Assembly: GCA_911728455.2 (NCBI GenBank)
Contig: OU452233.1
Coordinates: 14,761,214-14,825,213 of the forward strand
Source of the DNA: Marthasterias glacialis
Taxonomy: Eukaryota > Echinodermata > Asteroidea > Forcipulatida > Asteriidae
DNA length: 64,000 nt
Direction: 5' to 3'
The translations under genes and the position numbers were made by a program. The notes under the pieces are model-generated. The model ran no database searches. It saw only the letters and a list, made by a program, of their open reading frames with translations, and was not told where the DNA came from. Shown here in pieces: positions 48,663 to 62,400 of the stretch (position 1 is its first letter; each line of letters opens with the position of its first letter).

Positions 48663-51600
48663 TTGTTTTCAATCTGTTACAGCTTCGTGTACAAAAGTGC
48701 CATTAGACAGGCGTTTGAAGCGCATTCGGAGCATCCCCGCTCCCTGGTGATTTCAAGGCGGAAGATGGCCCTGGCTGGCCGGGAAAACCCGATTTTCGGA
48801 TGCAGGACTATGGCAGCTAACTGCAGTTACAAGAAATTTCTGTCTAGCCCCATTATATCTGGAGTTATTGGTCGTGGCGCTGCCGACTTCTGTTTTCGGC
48901 ATTTTTTTTTGCTGGCTTCGGTCCAGCACACACGTAGCGGCCTTGGCTCTTGTTGACGTACACACAGCATGGCCGTATGAACTGGACATCCTCGGGGTGT
49001 CCTTACTCCGGGGTCCCTGGCATCCTCCCTGTTTATCCGGCAGCCCCAAGACCGACATTTTCGGATAGCCCATGAACAGGGCTTTCCAACCGTGTCAGAC
49101 TTATCGGTTTCCCGCCAATACATTGGGATATAGAGCCGTTGCTAAGTCTTGTTTTCACTCTGTTACAGCTTCGTGTACAAAAGTGCCATTAGACAGGCGT
49201 TTGAAGCGCATTCGGAGCATCCCCGCTCCCTGGTGATTTCAAGGCAGAAGATGGCCCTGGCTGGCCGGGAAAACCAGATTTTCGGATGCAGGACTATGGC
49301 AGCTAACTGCAGGTACAAGAAATTTCTCTGTAGCCCCATTATATCTGGAGTTATTGGCCGTGGCGCTGCCGACTTCTGTTTTCGGCATTTATTTTTTGCT
49401 GGCTTCGGTCCAGCACACACGTAGCGGCCTTGGCTATTGTTGACGTACACACAGCATGGCCGTATGAACTGGACATCATCGGGGTGTCCTTACTCCGGGG
49501 TCCCTGGCATCCTCCCTGTTTATCCGGCAGCCACAAGACCAACATTTTGGGATAGCCCATGAACAGGGCTTTCTAATCGTGTCAGACTTGTCAGTTTCCC
49601 GCCAATACTTTGGGAGATAGAGCCGTTGCTAAGTCTTGTTTTCACTCTGTTACAGCTTCGTGTACAAAAGTGCCATTAGACAGGCGTTTGAAGCGCATTC
49701 GGAGCATCCCCGCTCCCTGGTGATTTCAAGGCAGAAGATGGCCCTGACTTGCCGGGAAAACCAGATTTTCGGATGCAGGACTATGCCAGCTAACTGCAGG
49801 TGCAAGAAATTTCTCTCTAGCCCCATTATATCTGGAGTTATTGGCCGTGGCGCTGCCGACTTCTGTTTTCGGCATTTCTTTTTTGCTGGCTTCGGTCCAG
49901 CACACACGTAGCGGCCTTGGCTATTGTTGACGTACACACAGCATGGCCGTATGAACTGGACATCATCGGGGTGTCCTTACTCCGGGGTCCCTGGCATCCT
50001 CCCTGTTTATCCGGCAGCCCCAAGACCAACATTTTCGGAAAGCCCACGAACAGGGCTTTCCAACCGTGTGAGACTTGTCAGTTTCCCGCCAATACTTTGG
50101 GAGATAGAGCCGTTGCTAAATCTTGTTTTCACTCTGTTACAGCTTCGTGTACAAAAGTGCCATTAGACAGGCGTTTGAAGCGCATTCGGAGCATCCCCGC
50201 ACCCTGGTGATTTCAAGGCGGAAGATGGCCCTGGCTGGCCGGGAAAACCCGATTTTCGGATGCAGGACTATGGCAGCTAACTGCAGGTACAAGAAATTTC
50301 TCTCTAGCCCCATTATATCTGGAGTTATTGGTCGTGGCGCTGCCGACTTCTGTTTTCGGCATTTTTTTTGCTGGCTTCGGTCCAGCACACACGTAGCGGC
50401 CTTGGCTCTTGTTGACGTACACACAGCATGGCCGTATGAACTGGAGATCCTCGGGGTGTCCTTACTCCGGGGTCCATGGCATCCTCCCTGTTTATCCGGC
50501 AGCCCCAAGACCGACATTTTCGGATAGCCCATGAACAGGGCTTTCCAACCGTGTCAGACTTATCGGTTTCCCGCCAATACATTGGGATATAGAGCCGTTG
50601 CTAAGTCTTGTTTTACCTCTGTTACAGCTTCGTGTACAAAAGTGCCATTAGACAGGCGTTTGAAGCGCATTCGGAGCATCCCCGCTCCCTGGTGATTTCA
50701 AGGCAGAAGATGACCCTGGCTGGCCGGAAAAACCAGATTTTCGGATGCAGGACTATGGCAGCTAACTGCAGGTACAAGAAATTTCTCTGTAGCCCCGTTA
50801 TATCTGGAGTTATTGGCCGTGGCGCTGCCGACTTCTGTTTTCGGCATTTCTTTTTTGCTGGCTTCGGTCCAGCACACACTTAGCGGCCTTGGCTATTGTT
50901 GACGTACACACAGCATGGCCGTATGAACTGGACATCCTCGGGGTGTCCTCACTCCGCGGTCCCTGGCATCCTCCCTGTTTATTCGGCATCCCCAAGACCA
51001 ACATTTTTGGATAGCACATGAGCAGGGCTCTCCAACCGTGTCAGACTTATCGGTTTCCCGCCAATACTTTGGGAGATAGAGCCGTTGCTAAGTCTTGCTT
51101 TCACTCTGTTACAGCTTCGTGTACAAAAGTGCCATTAGACAGGCGTTTGAAGCGCATTCGGAGCATCCCCGCTCCCTGGTGATTTCAAGGCGGAAGATGG
51201 CCCTGGCTTGCCGGGAAAACCAGATTTTCGGATGCAGGACTATGGCAGCTAACTGCAGGTACAAGAAATTTCTCTGTAGCCCCATTATATCTGGAGTTAT
51301 TGGCCGTGGCGCTGCCGACTTCTGTTTTCGGCATTTATTTTTTGCTGGCTTCGGTCCAGCACACACGTAGCGGCCTTGGCTATTGTTGACGTACACACAG
51401 CATGGCCGTATGAACTGGACATCCTCGGGGTGTCCTCACTCCGCGGTCCCTGGCATCCTCCCTGTTTATTCGGCATCCCAAAGACCAACATTTTCGGAAA
51501 GCCCATGAACAGGGCTTTCCAACCGTGTCAGACTTGTCAGTTTCCCGCCAATACTTTGGGAGATAGAGCCGTTGCTAAGTCTTGTTTTCACTCTGTTACA

Positions 51601-54502
51601 GCTTCGTGTACAAACGTGCCATTAGACAGGCGTTTGGAGCGCATTCGGAGCATCCCCGCTTCCTGGTGATTTCAAGGCGGAAGATGGCCCTGGCTGGCCG
51701 GGAAAACCCGATTTTCGGATGCAGGACTATGGCAGCTAACTGCAGGTACAAGAAATTTCTGTCTAGCCCCATTATATCTGGAGTTATTGGTCGTGGCGCT
51801 GCCGACTTCTGTTTTCGGCATTTTTTTTTGCTGGCTTCGGTCCAGCACACACGTAGCGGCCTTGGCTATTGTTGACGTACACACAGCATGGCCGTATGAA
51901 CTGGACATCCTCGGGGTGTCCTTACTCCGGGGTCCCTGGCATCCTCCCTGTTTATCCGGCAGCCCCAAGACCAACATTTTCGGATAGCCCATGAACAGGG
52001 CTTTCCAACCGTGTCAGACTTATCGGTTTCCCGCCAATACATTGGGATATAGAGCCGTTGCTAAGTCTTGTTTTACCTCTGTTACAGCTTCGTGTACAAA
52101 AGTGCCATTAGACAGGCGTTTGAAGCGCATTCGGAGCATCCCCGCTCCCTGGTGATTTCAAGGCAGAAGATGGCCCTGGCTGGCCGGGAAAACCAGATTT
52201 TCGGATGCAGGACTATGGCAGCTAACTGCAGGTACAAGAAATTTCTCTCTAGCCCCATTATATCTGGAGTTATTGGCCGTGGCGCTGCCGACTTCTGTTT
52301 TCGGCATTTCTTTTTTGCTGGCTTCGGTCCAGCACACACGTAGCGGCCTTGGCTCTTGTTGACGTACACACAGCATGGCCGTATGAACTGGACATCATCG
52401 GGGTGTCCTTACTCCGGGGTCCCTGGCATCCTCCCTGTTTATCCGGCAGCCCCAAAACCAACATTTTCGGAAAGCCCATGAACAGGGCTTTCTAACCGTG
52501 TCAGACTTGTCAGTTTCCCGCCAATACTTTGGGAGATAGAGCCGTTGCTAAGTCTTGTTTTCACTCTGTTACAGCTTCGTGTACAAAAGTGCCATTAGAC
52601 AGGCGTTTGAAGCGCATTCGGAGCAACCCCGCTCCCTGGTGATTTTAAGGCGGAAGATGGCCCTGGCTTGCCGGGAAAACCAGATTTTCGGATGCAGGAC
52701 TATGGCAGCTAACTGCAGGTACAAGAAATTTCTCTGTAGCCCCATTATATCTGGAGTTATTGGCCGTGGCGCTGCCGACTTCTGTTTTCGGCGTTTCTTT
52801 TTTGCTGGCTTAGGTCCAGCACACACGTAGCGGCCTTGGCTATTGTTGACGTACACACAGCATGGCCGTATGAACTGGACATCCTCGGGGTGTCCTCACT
52901 CCGCGGTCCCTGGCATCCTCCCTGTTTATTCGGCATCCCCAAGACCAACATTTTCGGATAGCCCATGAACAGGGCTCTCCAACCGTGTCAGACTTGTCAG
53001 TTTCCCGCCTATACTTTGGGAGATAGAGCCGTTGCTAAGTCTTGCTTTCACTCTGTTACAGCTTCGTGTACAAAAGTGCCATTAGACAGGCGTTTGAAGC
53101 GCATTCGGAGCATCCCCGCTCCCTGGTGATTTCAAGGCGGAAGATGGCCCTGGCTGGCCGGGAAAACCCGATTTTCGGATGCAGGACTATGGCAGCTAAC
53201 TGCAGGTACAAGAAATTTCTCTCTAGCCCCATTATATCTGGAGTTATTGGCCGTGGCGCTGCCGACTTCTGTTTTCGGCATTTCTTTTTTGCTGGCTTCG
53301 GTCCAGCACACACGTAGCGGCCTTGGCTATTGTTGACGTACACACAGCATGGCCGTATAAACTGGACATCCTCGGGGTGTCCTCACTCCGCGGTCCCTGG
53401 CATCCTCCCTGTTTATCCGGCAGCCCCAAGACCGACATTTTCGGATAGCCCATGAACAGGGCTTTCCAACCGTGTCAGACTTATCGGTTTCCCGCCAATA
53501 CATTGGGATATAGAGCCGTTGCTAAGTCTTGTTTTACCTCTGTTACAGCTTCGTGTACAAAAGTGCCATTAGACAGGCGTTTGAAGCGCATTCGGAGCAT
53601 CCCCGCTCCCTGGTGATTTCAAGGCAGAAGATAGCCCTGGCTGGCCGGGAAAACCAGATTTTCGGATGCAGGACTATGGCAGCTAACTGCAGGTGCAAGA
53701 AATTTCTCTGTAGCCCCATTATATCTGGAGTTATTGGCCGTGGCGCTGCCGACTTCTGTTTTCGGCATTTATTTTTTGCTGGCTTCGGTCCAGCACACAC
53801 GTAGCGGCCTTGGCTATTGTTGACGTACACACAGCATGGCCGTATGAACTGGACATCATCGGGGTGTCCTTACTCCGGGGTCCCTGGCATCCTCCCTGTT
53901 TATCCGGCAGCCCCAAGACCAACATTTTCGAAAAGCCCATGAACAGGGCTTTCTAACCGTGTCAGACTTGTCAGTTTCCCGCCAATACTTTGGGAGATAG
54001 AGCCGTTGCTAAGTCTTGTTTTCACTCTGTTACAGCTTCGTGTACAAAAGTGCCATTAGACAGGCGTTTGAAGCGCATTCGGAGCAACCCTGCTCCCTGG
54101 TGATTTTAAGGCGGAAGATGGCCCTGGCTTGCCGGGAAAACCAGATTTTCGGATGCAAGACTATGGCAGCTAACTGCAGGTACAAGAAATTTCTCTCTAG
54201 CCCCATTATATCTGGAGTTATTGGCCGTGGCGCTGCCAACTTCTGTTTTCGGCATTTCTTTTTTGCTGGCTTAGGTCCAGCACACACGTAGCGGCCTTGG
54301 CTATTGTTGACGTACACACAGCATGGCCGTATGAACTGGACATCCTCGGGGTGTCCTCACTCCGCGGTCCCTGGCATCCTCCCTGTTTATTCGGCATCCC
54401 CAAGACCAACATTTTCGGATAGCCCATGAACAGGGCTCTCCAACCGTGTCAGACTTGAAAGTTGCCCGCCAATACTTTGGGAGATAGAGCCGTTGCTAAG
54501 TC
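48663..54502 (+). repeat. 1,460-bp trimer register, four copies
   Basis: First monomers at 48663, 50123, 51582 and 53042 are spaced 1,459-1,460 bp. They share gggaaaacccgat and a 3' end with cttatcggtttcccgcc and aatacattgggatatag. Second monomers at 49149, 50608, 52068 and 53529 share aaggcagaag. The third position is variable: 49636 and 51095 differ, while 52555 and 54016 share gattttaaggcgg, gcttaggtcc and the tcttgctttcac boundary. The last two trimers therefore agree better with each other than with the first two. Confidence 0.8.
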
Positions 54503-55474
54503 TTGCTTTCACTCTGTTACAGCTTCGTGTACAAAAGTGCCATTAGACAGGCGTTTGAAGCGCATTCGGAGCATCCCCGCTCCCTGGTGATTTAAAGGCA
54601 GAAGATGACCCTGGCTGGCCGGGGAAAACCAGATTTTCGGATGCAGGACTATGGCAGCTAACTGCAGGTGCAAGAAATTTCTCTCTAGCCCCATTATATC
54701 TGGAGTTATTGGCCGTGGCGCTGCCGACTTCTGTTTTCGGCATTTCTTTTTTGCTGGCTTAGGTCCAGCACACACGTAGCGGCCTTGGCTATTGTTGACG
54801 TACACACAGCATGGCCGTATGAACTGGACATCATCGGGGTGTCCTTACTCCGGGGTCCCTGGCATCCTCCCTGTTTATCCGGCAGCCCCAAGACCAACAT
54901 TTTGGGATAGCCCATGAACAGGGCTTTCTAATCGTGTCAGACTTGTCAGTTTCCCGCCAATACTTTGGGAGATAGAGCCGTTGCTAAGTCTTGTTTTCAC
55001 TCTGTTACAGCTTCGTGTACAAAAGTGCCATTAGACAGGCGTTTGAAGCGCATTCGGAGCAACCCCACTCCCTGGTGATTTTAAGGCGGAAGATGGCCCT
55101 GGCTGGCCGGGAAAACCCGATTTTTGGATGCAGGACTATGGCAGCTAACTGCAGGTACAAGAAATTTCTCTGTAGCCCCATTATATCTGGAGTTATTGGC
55201 CGTGGCGCTGCCGACTTCTGTTTTCGGCATTTTTTTTGCTGCTTCGGTCCAGCACACACGTAGCGGCCTTGGCTATTGTTGACGTACACACAGCATGGCC
55301 GTATGAACTGGACATCCTCGGGGTGTCCTCACTCCGCGGTCCCTGGCATCCTCCCTGTTTATCCGGCAGCCCCAAGACCAACATTTTCGGATAGCCCATG
55401 AACAGGGCTTTCCAACCGTGTCAGACTTGTCAGTTTCCCGCCAATACTTTGGGAGATAGAGCCGTTGCTAAGTC
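54503..55474 (+). repeat. Two monomers, first with an insertion
   Basis: Unit 54503 is 488 bp because of an extra G near 54620 (ggccggggaaaacc). It also has tgatttaaaggc near 54590 and cttgaaagttgcccgcc just upstream. Unit 54991 is 484 bp with an eight-T tract and ccccactccc. Confidence 0.85.
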
Positions 55475-56932
55475 TTGCTTTCACTCTGTTACAGCTTCGT
55501 GTACAAAAGTGCCATTAGACAGGCGTTTGAAGCGCATTCGGAGCATCCCCACTCCCTGGTGATTTCAAGGCGGAAGATGGCCCTGGCTTGCCGGGAAAAC
55601 CCGATTTTCGGATGCAGGACTATGGCAGCTAACTGCAGGTACAAGAAATTTCTCTCTAGCCCCATTATATCTGGAGTTATTGGCCGTGGCGCTGCCGACT
55701 TCTGTTTTCGGCATTTTTTTTTGCTGCTTCGGTCCAGCACACACTTAGCGGCCTTGGCTATTGTTGACGTACACACAGCATGGCCGTATGAACTGGACAT
55801 CCTCGGGGTGTCCTCACTCCGCGGTCCCTGGCATCCTCCCTGTTTATTCGGCAGCCCCAAGACCAACATTTTCGGATAGCCCATAAACAGGGCTTTCCAA
55901 CCGTGTTGGACTTGTCAGTTTCCCGCCAATACTTTGGGAGATAGAGCCGTTGCTAAGTCTTGTTTTCACTCTGTTACAGCTTCGTGTACAAAAGTGCCAT
56001 TAGACAGGCGTTTGAAGCGCGTTCGGAGCATCCCCGCTCCCTGGTGATTTCAAGGCGGAAGATGGCCCTGGCTTGCCGGGAAAACCCGATTTTCGGATGC
56101 AGGACTATGGCAGCTAACTGCAGGTACAAGAAATTTCTCTCTAGCCCCATTATATCTGGAGTTATTGGCCGTGGCGCTTCCGACTTCTGTTTTCGGCATT
56201 TTTTTTTTGCTGCTTCGGTCCAGCACACACGTAGCGGCCGTGGCTATTGTTGACGTACACACAGCATGGCCGTATGAACTGGACATCCTCGGGGTGTCCT
56301 CACTCCGCGGTCCCTGGCATCCTCCCTGTTTATTCGGCAGCCCCAAGATCAACATTTTCGGAAAGCCCATGAACAGGGCTTTCCAACCGTGTTGGACTTG
56401 TCAGTTTCCCGCCAATACTTTGGGAGATAGAGCCGTTGCTAAGTCTTGTTTTCACTCTGTTACAGCTTCGTGTACAAAAGTGCCATTAGACAGGCGTTTG
56501 AAGCGCATTCGGAGCATCCCCGCTCCCTGGTGATTTCAAGGCAGAAGATGGCCCTGGCTGGCCGGGAAAACCAGATTTTCGGATGCAGGACTATGGCAGC
56601 TAACTGCAGGTACAAGAAATTTCTCTGTAGCCCCATTATATCTGGAGTTATTGGCTGTGGCGCTGCCGACTTCTGTTTTCGGCATTTATTTTTTGCTGGC
56701 TTCGGTCCAGCACACACGTAGCGGCCTTGGCTATTGTTGACATACACACAGCATGGCCGTATGAACTGGACATCCTCGGGGTGTTCTTACTCCGGGGTCC
56801 CTGGCATCCTCCCTGTTTATCCGGCAGCCCCAGGACCAATATTTTCGGAAAGCCCATGAACAGGGCTTTCTAACCGTGTCAGACTTGTCAGTTTCCCGCC
56901 AATACTTTGGGAGATAGAGCCGTTGCTAAGTC

Positions 56933-57061
56933 TTGTTTTCACTCTGTTACAGCTTCGTGTACAAAAGTGCCATTAGACAGGCCCATGAACAGAGCTTTCC
57001 AACCGTGTCAGACTTGTCAGTTTCCCGCCAATACTTTGGGAGATAGAGCCGTTGCTAAGTC
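56933..57061 (+). repeat. Truncated satellite monomer (129 bp)
   Basis: The unit begins normally and runs to cattagacaggc near 56982, then jumps to cccatgaacag of the same unit type and continues to the next boundary. About 357 bp are missing. The two sides share only GC at the join (gacaggc and aagcccatg), so a short-microhomology deletion is likely. It is the only large truncation I see in the window. Confidence 0.93.
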
Positions 57062-58519
57062 TTGCTTTCACTCTGTTACAGCTTCGTGTACAAAAGTGCC
57101 ATTAGACAGGCGTTTGAAGCGCATTCGGAGCATCCCCACTCCCTGGTGATTTCAAGGCGGAAGATGGCCCTGGCTTGCCGGGAAAACCCGATTTTCGGAT
57201 GCAGGACTATGGCAGCTAACTGCAGGTACAAGAAATTTCTCTGTAGCCCCATTATATCTGGAGTTATTGGCCGTGGCGCTGCCGACTTCTGTTTTCGGCA
57301 TTTTTTTTTTGCTGCTTCGGTCCAGCACACACTTAGCGGCCTTGGCTATTGTTGACGTACACACAGCATGGCCGTATGAACTGGACATCCTCGGGGTGTC
57401 CTCACTCCGCGGTCCCTGGCATCCTCCCTGTTTATTCGGCAGCCCCAAGACCAACATTTTCGGATAGCCCATGAACAGGGCTTTCCAACCGTGTTGGACT
57501 TGTCAGTTTCCCGCCAATACTTTGGGAGATAGAGCCGTTGCTAAGTCTTGTTTTCACTCTGTTACAGCTTCGTGTACAAAAGTGCCATTAGACAGGCGTT
57601 TGAAGCGCGTTCGGAGCATCCCCGCTCCCTGGTGATTTCAAGGCGGAAGATGGCCCTGGCTTGCCGGGAAAACCCGATTTTCGGATGCAGGACTATGGCA
57701 GCTAACTGCAGGTACAAGAAATTTCTCTCTAGCCCCATTATATCTGGAGTTATTGGCCGTGGCGCTTCCGACTTCTGTTTTCGGCATTTTTTTTTGCTGC
57801 TTCGGTCCAGCACACACGTAGCGGCCGTGGCTATTGTTGACGTACACACAGCATGGCCGTATGAACTGGACATCCTCGGGGTGTCCTCACTCCGCGGTCC
57901 CTGGCATCCTCTCTGTTTACTCGGCAGCCCCAAGACCAACATTTTCGGAAAGCCCATGAACAGGGCTTTCCAACCGTGTCAGACTTGTCAGTTTCCCGCC
58001 AATACTTTGGGAGATAGAGCCGTTGCTAAGTCTTGTTTTCACTCTGTTACAGCTTCGTGTACAAAAGTGCCATTAGACAGGCGTTTGAAGCGCATTCGGA
58101 GCATCCCCGCTCCCTGGTGATTTCAAGGCAGAAGATGGCCCTGGCTGGCCGGGAAAACCAGATTTTCGGATGCAGGACTATGGCAGCTAACTGCAGGTAC
58201 AAGAAATTTCTCTGTAGCCCCATTATATCTGGAGTTATTGGCTGTGGCGCTGCCGACTTCTGTTTTCGGCATTTATTTTTTGCTGGCTTCGGTCCAGCAC
58301 ACACGTAGCGGCCTTGGCTATTGTTGACATACACACAGCATGGCCGTATGAACTGGACATCCTCGGGGTGTTCTTACTCCGGGGTCCCTGGCATCCTCCC
58401 TGTTTATCCGGCAGCCCCAAGACCAATATTTTCGGAAAGCCCATGAACAGGGCTTTCTAACCGTGTCAGACTTGTCAGTTTCCCGCCAATACTTTGGGAG
58501 ATAGAGCCGTTGCTAAGTC

Positions 58520-59005
58520 TTGTTTTCACTCTGTTACAGCTTCGTGTACAAAAGTGCCATTAGACAGGCGTTTGAAGCGCATTCGGAGCATCCCCACTCC
58601 CTGGTGATTTCAAGGCGGAAGATGGCCCTGGCTTGCCGGGAAAACCCGATTTTCGGATGCAGGACTATGGCAGCTAACTGCAGGTACAAGAAATTTCTCT
58701 CTAGCCCCATTATATCTGGAGTTATTGGCCGTGGCGCTTCCGACTTCTGTTTTCGGCATTTTTTTTTTGCTGCTTCGGTCCAGCACACACGTAGCGGCCG
58801 TGGCTATTGTTGACGTACACACAGCATGGCCGTATGAACTGGACATCCTCGGGGTGTCCTCACTCCGCGGTCCCTGGCATCCTCTCTGTTTACTCGGCAG
58901 CCCCAAGACCAACATTTTCGGAAAGCCCATGAACAGGGCTTTCCAACCGTGTCAGACTTGTCAGTTTCCCGCCAATACTTTGGGAGATAGAGCCGTTGCT
59001 AAGTC
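58520..59005 (+). repeat. Chimeric monomer (a/b crossover)
   Basis: The 5' part carries gaagcgcatt and ccccactccc (58596), as in units 55475 and 57062. The 3' part carries gcgcttccgac (58739), cggccgtggc and catcctctctg, as in unit 57548. The switch lies between 58596 and 58739. The unit is followed by a c-type monomer, so the exchange removed one monomer equivalent from an a-b-c trimer. Confidence 0.82.
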
Positions 59006-59492
59006 TTGTTTTCACTCTGTTACAGCTTCGTGTACAAAAGTGCCATTAGACAGGCGTTTGAAGCGCATTCGGAGCATCCCCGCTCCCTGGTGATTTCAAG
59101 GCAGAAGATGGCCCTGGCTGGCCGGGAAAACCAGATTTTCGGATGCAGGACTATGGCAGCTAACTGCAGGTACAAGAAATTTCTCTGTAGCCCCATTATA
59201 TCTGGAGTTATTGGCTGTGGCGCTGCCGACTTCTGTTTTCGGCATTTATTTTTTGCTGGCTTCGGTCCAGCACACACGTAGCGGCCTTGGCTATTGTTGA
59301 CATACACACAGCATGGCCGTATGAACTGGACATCCTCGGGGTGTTCTTACTCCGGGGTCCCTGGCATCCTCCCTGTTTATCCGGCAGCCCCAAGACCAAT
59401 ATTTTCGGAAAGCCCATGAACAGGGCTTTCTAACCGTGTCAGACTTGTCAGTTTCCCGCCAATACTTTGGGAGATAGAGCCGTTGCTAAGTC

Positions 59493-62400
59493 TTGTTTTC
59501 ACTCTGTTACAGCTTCGTGTACAAAAGTGCCATTAGACAGGCGTTTGAAGCGCATTCGGAGCAACCCCGCTCCCTGGTGATTTTAAGTCGGAAGATGGCA
59601 ATGGCTTGCCGGGAAAACCAGATTTTCGGATGCAGGACTATGGCAGCTAACTGCAGGTACAAGAAATTTCTCTGTAGCCCCATTATATCTGGAGTTATTG
59701 GCCGTGGCGCTGCCGACTTCTGTTTTCGGCATTTCTTTTTTGCTGGCTTAGGTCCAGCACACACGTAGCGGCCTTGGCTATTGTTGACGTACACACAGCA
59801 TGGCCGTATGAACTGGACATCATCGGGGTGTCCTCACTCCGCGGTCCCTGGCATCCTCCCTGTTTACTCGGCATCCCCAAGACCAACATTTTCGGATAGC
59901 CCATGAACAGGGCTCTCCAACCGTGTCAGACTTGTCAGTTTCCCGCCAATACTTTGGGAGATAGAGCCGTTGCTAAGTCTTGCTTTCACTCTGTTACAGC
60001 TTCGTTTACAAAAGTGCCATTAGACAGGCGTTTGAAGCGCATTCGGAGCATCCCCGCTCCCTGGTGATTTCAAGGCGGAAGATGGCCCTGGCTTGCCGGG
60101 AAAACCAGATTTTCGGATGCAGGACTATGGCAGCTAATTGCAGGTACAAGAAATTTCTCTCTAGCCCCATTATATCTGGAGTTATTGGCCGTGGCGCTGC
60201 CGACTTCTGTTTTCGGCATTTTTTTTTTTGCTGCTTCGGTCCAGCACACACGTAGCGGCCTTGGCTATTGTTGACGTACACACAGCATGGCCGTATGAAC
60301 TGGACATCCTCGGGGTGTCCTCACTCTGCAGTCCCTGCCATCCTCCCTGTTTACTCGGCATCCCCAAGACCAACATTTTCGGAAAGCCCATGAACAGGGC
60401 TTTCCAACCGTGTCAGACTTGTCAGTTTCCCGCCAATACTTATGAGATAGAGCCGTTGCTAAGTCTTGTTTTCACTCTGTTACAGCTTCGTGTACAAAAG
60501 TGCCATTAGACAGGCGTTTGAAGCGCATTCGGAGCATCCCCGCTCCCTGGTGATTTCAAGGCAGAAGATGGCCCTGGCTGGCCGGGAAAACCAGATTTTC
60601 GGATGCAGGACTATGGCAGCTAACTGCAGGTACAAGAAATTTCTCTGTAGCCACATTATATCTGGAGTTATTGGCCGTGGGGCTGCCGACTTCTGTTTTC
60701 GGCATTTATTTTTTGCTGGCTTCGGTCCAGCACACACGTAGCGGCCTTGGCTATTGTTGACGTAAACACAGCATGGCCGTATGAACTGGACATCATCGGG
60801 GTGTCCTTACTCCGGGGTCCCTGGCATCCTCCCTGTTTATCCGGCAGCCCCAAGACCAACATTTTCGGAAAGCCCATGAACAGGGCTTTCTAACCGTGTC
60901 AGACTTGTCAGTTTCCCGCCAATACTTTGGGTATAGAGCCGTTGCTAAGTCTTGTTTTCACTCTGTTACAGCTTCGTGTACAAAAGTGCCATTAGACAGG
61001 CGTTTGAAGCGCATTTGGAGCAATCCCGCTCCCTGGTGATTTTAAGGCGGAAGATGGCCCTGGCTTGCCGGGAAAACCAGATTTTCGGATGCAGGACTAT
61101 GGGAGCTAACTGCAGGTACAAGAAATTTCTCTCTAGCCCCATTATATCTGGAGTTATTGGCCGTGGCGCTGCCGACTTCTGTTTTCGGCATTTCTTTTTT
61201 GCTGGCTTAGGTCCAGCACATTCGTAGCGGCCTTGGCTATTGTTGACGTACACACAGCATGGCCGTATGAACTGGACATCCTCGGGGTGTCCTCACTCCG
61301 CAGTCCCTGCCATCCTCCCTGTTTACTCGGCATCTCCAAGACCAACATTTTCGGAAAGCCCATGAACAGGGCTTTCCAACCGTGTCAGACTTGTCAGTTT
61401 CCCGCCAATACTTTGGGAGATAGAGCCGTTGCTAAGTCTTGTTTTCACTCTGTTACAGCTTCGTGTACAAAAGTGCCATTAGACAGGCGTTTGAAGCGCA
61501 TTCGGAGCAACCGCGCTCCCTGGTGATTTTAAGGCGGAAGATGGCCTTGGCTTGCCGGGAAAACCAGATTTTCGGATGCAGGACTATGGCAGCTAACTGC
61601 AGGTACAAGAAATTTCTCTGTAGCCCCATTATATCTGGAGTTATTGGTCGTGGCGATGCCGACTTCTGTTTTCGGCATTTTTTTTTTGCTGGCTTCGGTC
61701 CAGCACACACGTAGCGGCCTTGGCTATTGTTGACGTACACACAGCATGGCCGTATGAACTGGACATCATCGGGGTGTCCTTACTCCGGGGTCCCTGGCAT
61801 CCTCCCTGTTTATCCGGCAGCCCCAAGACTAACATTTTCGGAAAGCCCATGAACAGGGCTTTCCAACCGTGTCAGACTTGTCAGTTTCCCGCCAATACTT
61901 TGGGAGATAGAGCCGTTGCTAAGTCTTGTTTTCACTCTGTTACAGCTTCGTGTACAAAAGTGCCATTAGACAGGCGTTTGAAGCGCATTCGGAGCATCCC
62001 CGCTCCCTGGTGATTTCAAGGCGGAAGATGGCCCTGGCTGGCCGGGAAAACCAGATTTTCGGATGCAGGACTATGGCAGCTAACTGCAGGTACAAGAAAT
62101 TTTTCTCTAGCCCCATTATATCTGGAGTTATTGGCCGTGGCGCTGCCGACTTCTGTTTTCGGCATTTATTTTTTGCTGGCTTCGGTCCAGCACACACGTA
62201 GCGGCCTTGGCTATTGTTGACGTACACACAGCATGGCCGTATGAACTGGACATCATCGGGGTGTCCTTACTCCGGGGTCCCTGGCATCCTCCCTGTTTAT
62301 CCGGCAGCCCCAAGACCAACTTTTTCGGAAAGCCCATGAACAGGGCTTTCTAACCGTGTCAGACTTGTCAGTTTCCCGCCAATACTTTGGGAGATAGAGC

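Larger units (their letters stand above)
55475..59492 (+). repeat. Rearranged segment with truncated and chimeric units
   Basis: Full units start at 55475 (a), 55960 (b), 56446 (c), 57062 (a), 57548 (b), 58033 (c), 58520 (a/b chimera) and 59006 (c). A 129-bp remnant lies at 56933-57061. Type a has ccccactccc and cacacttagcgg; b has gcgcttccgac and cggccgtggc; c has ttggctgtgg, gttgacatac and gtgttcttactcc. The order a-b-c, remnant, a-b-c, a/b-c indicates a trimer duplicated and then altered by internal deletions. Confidence 0.87.
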
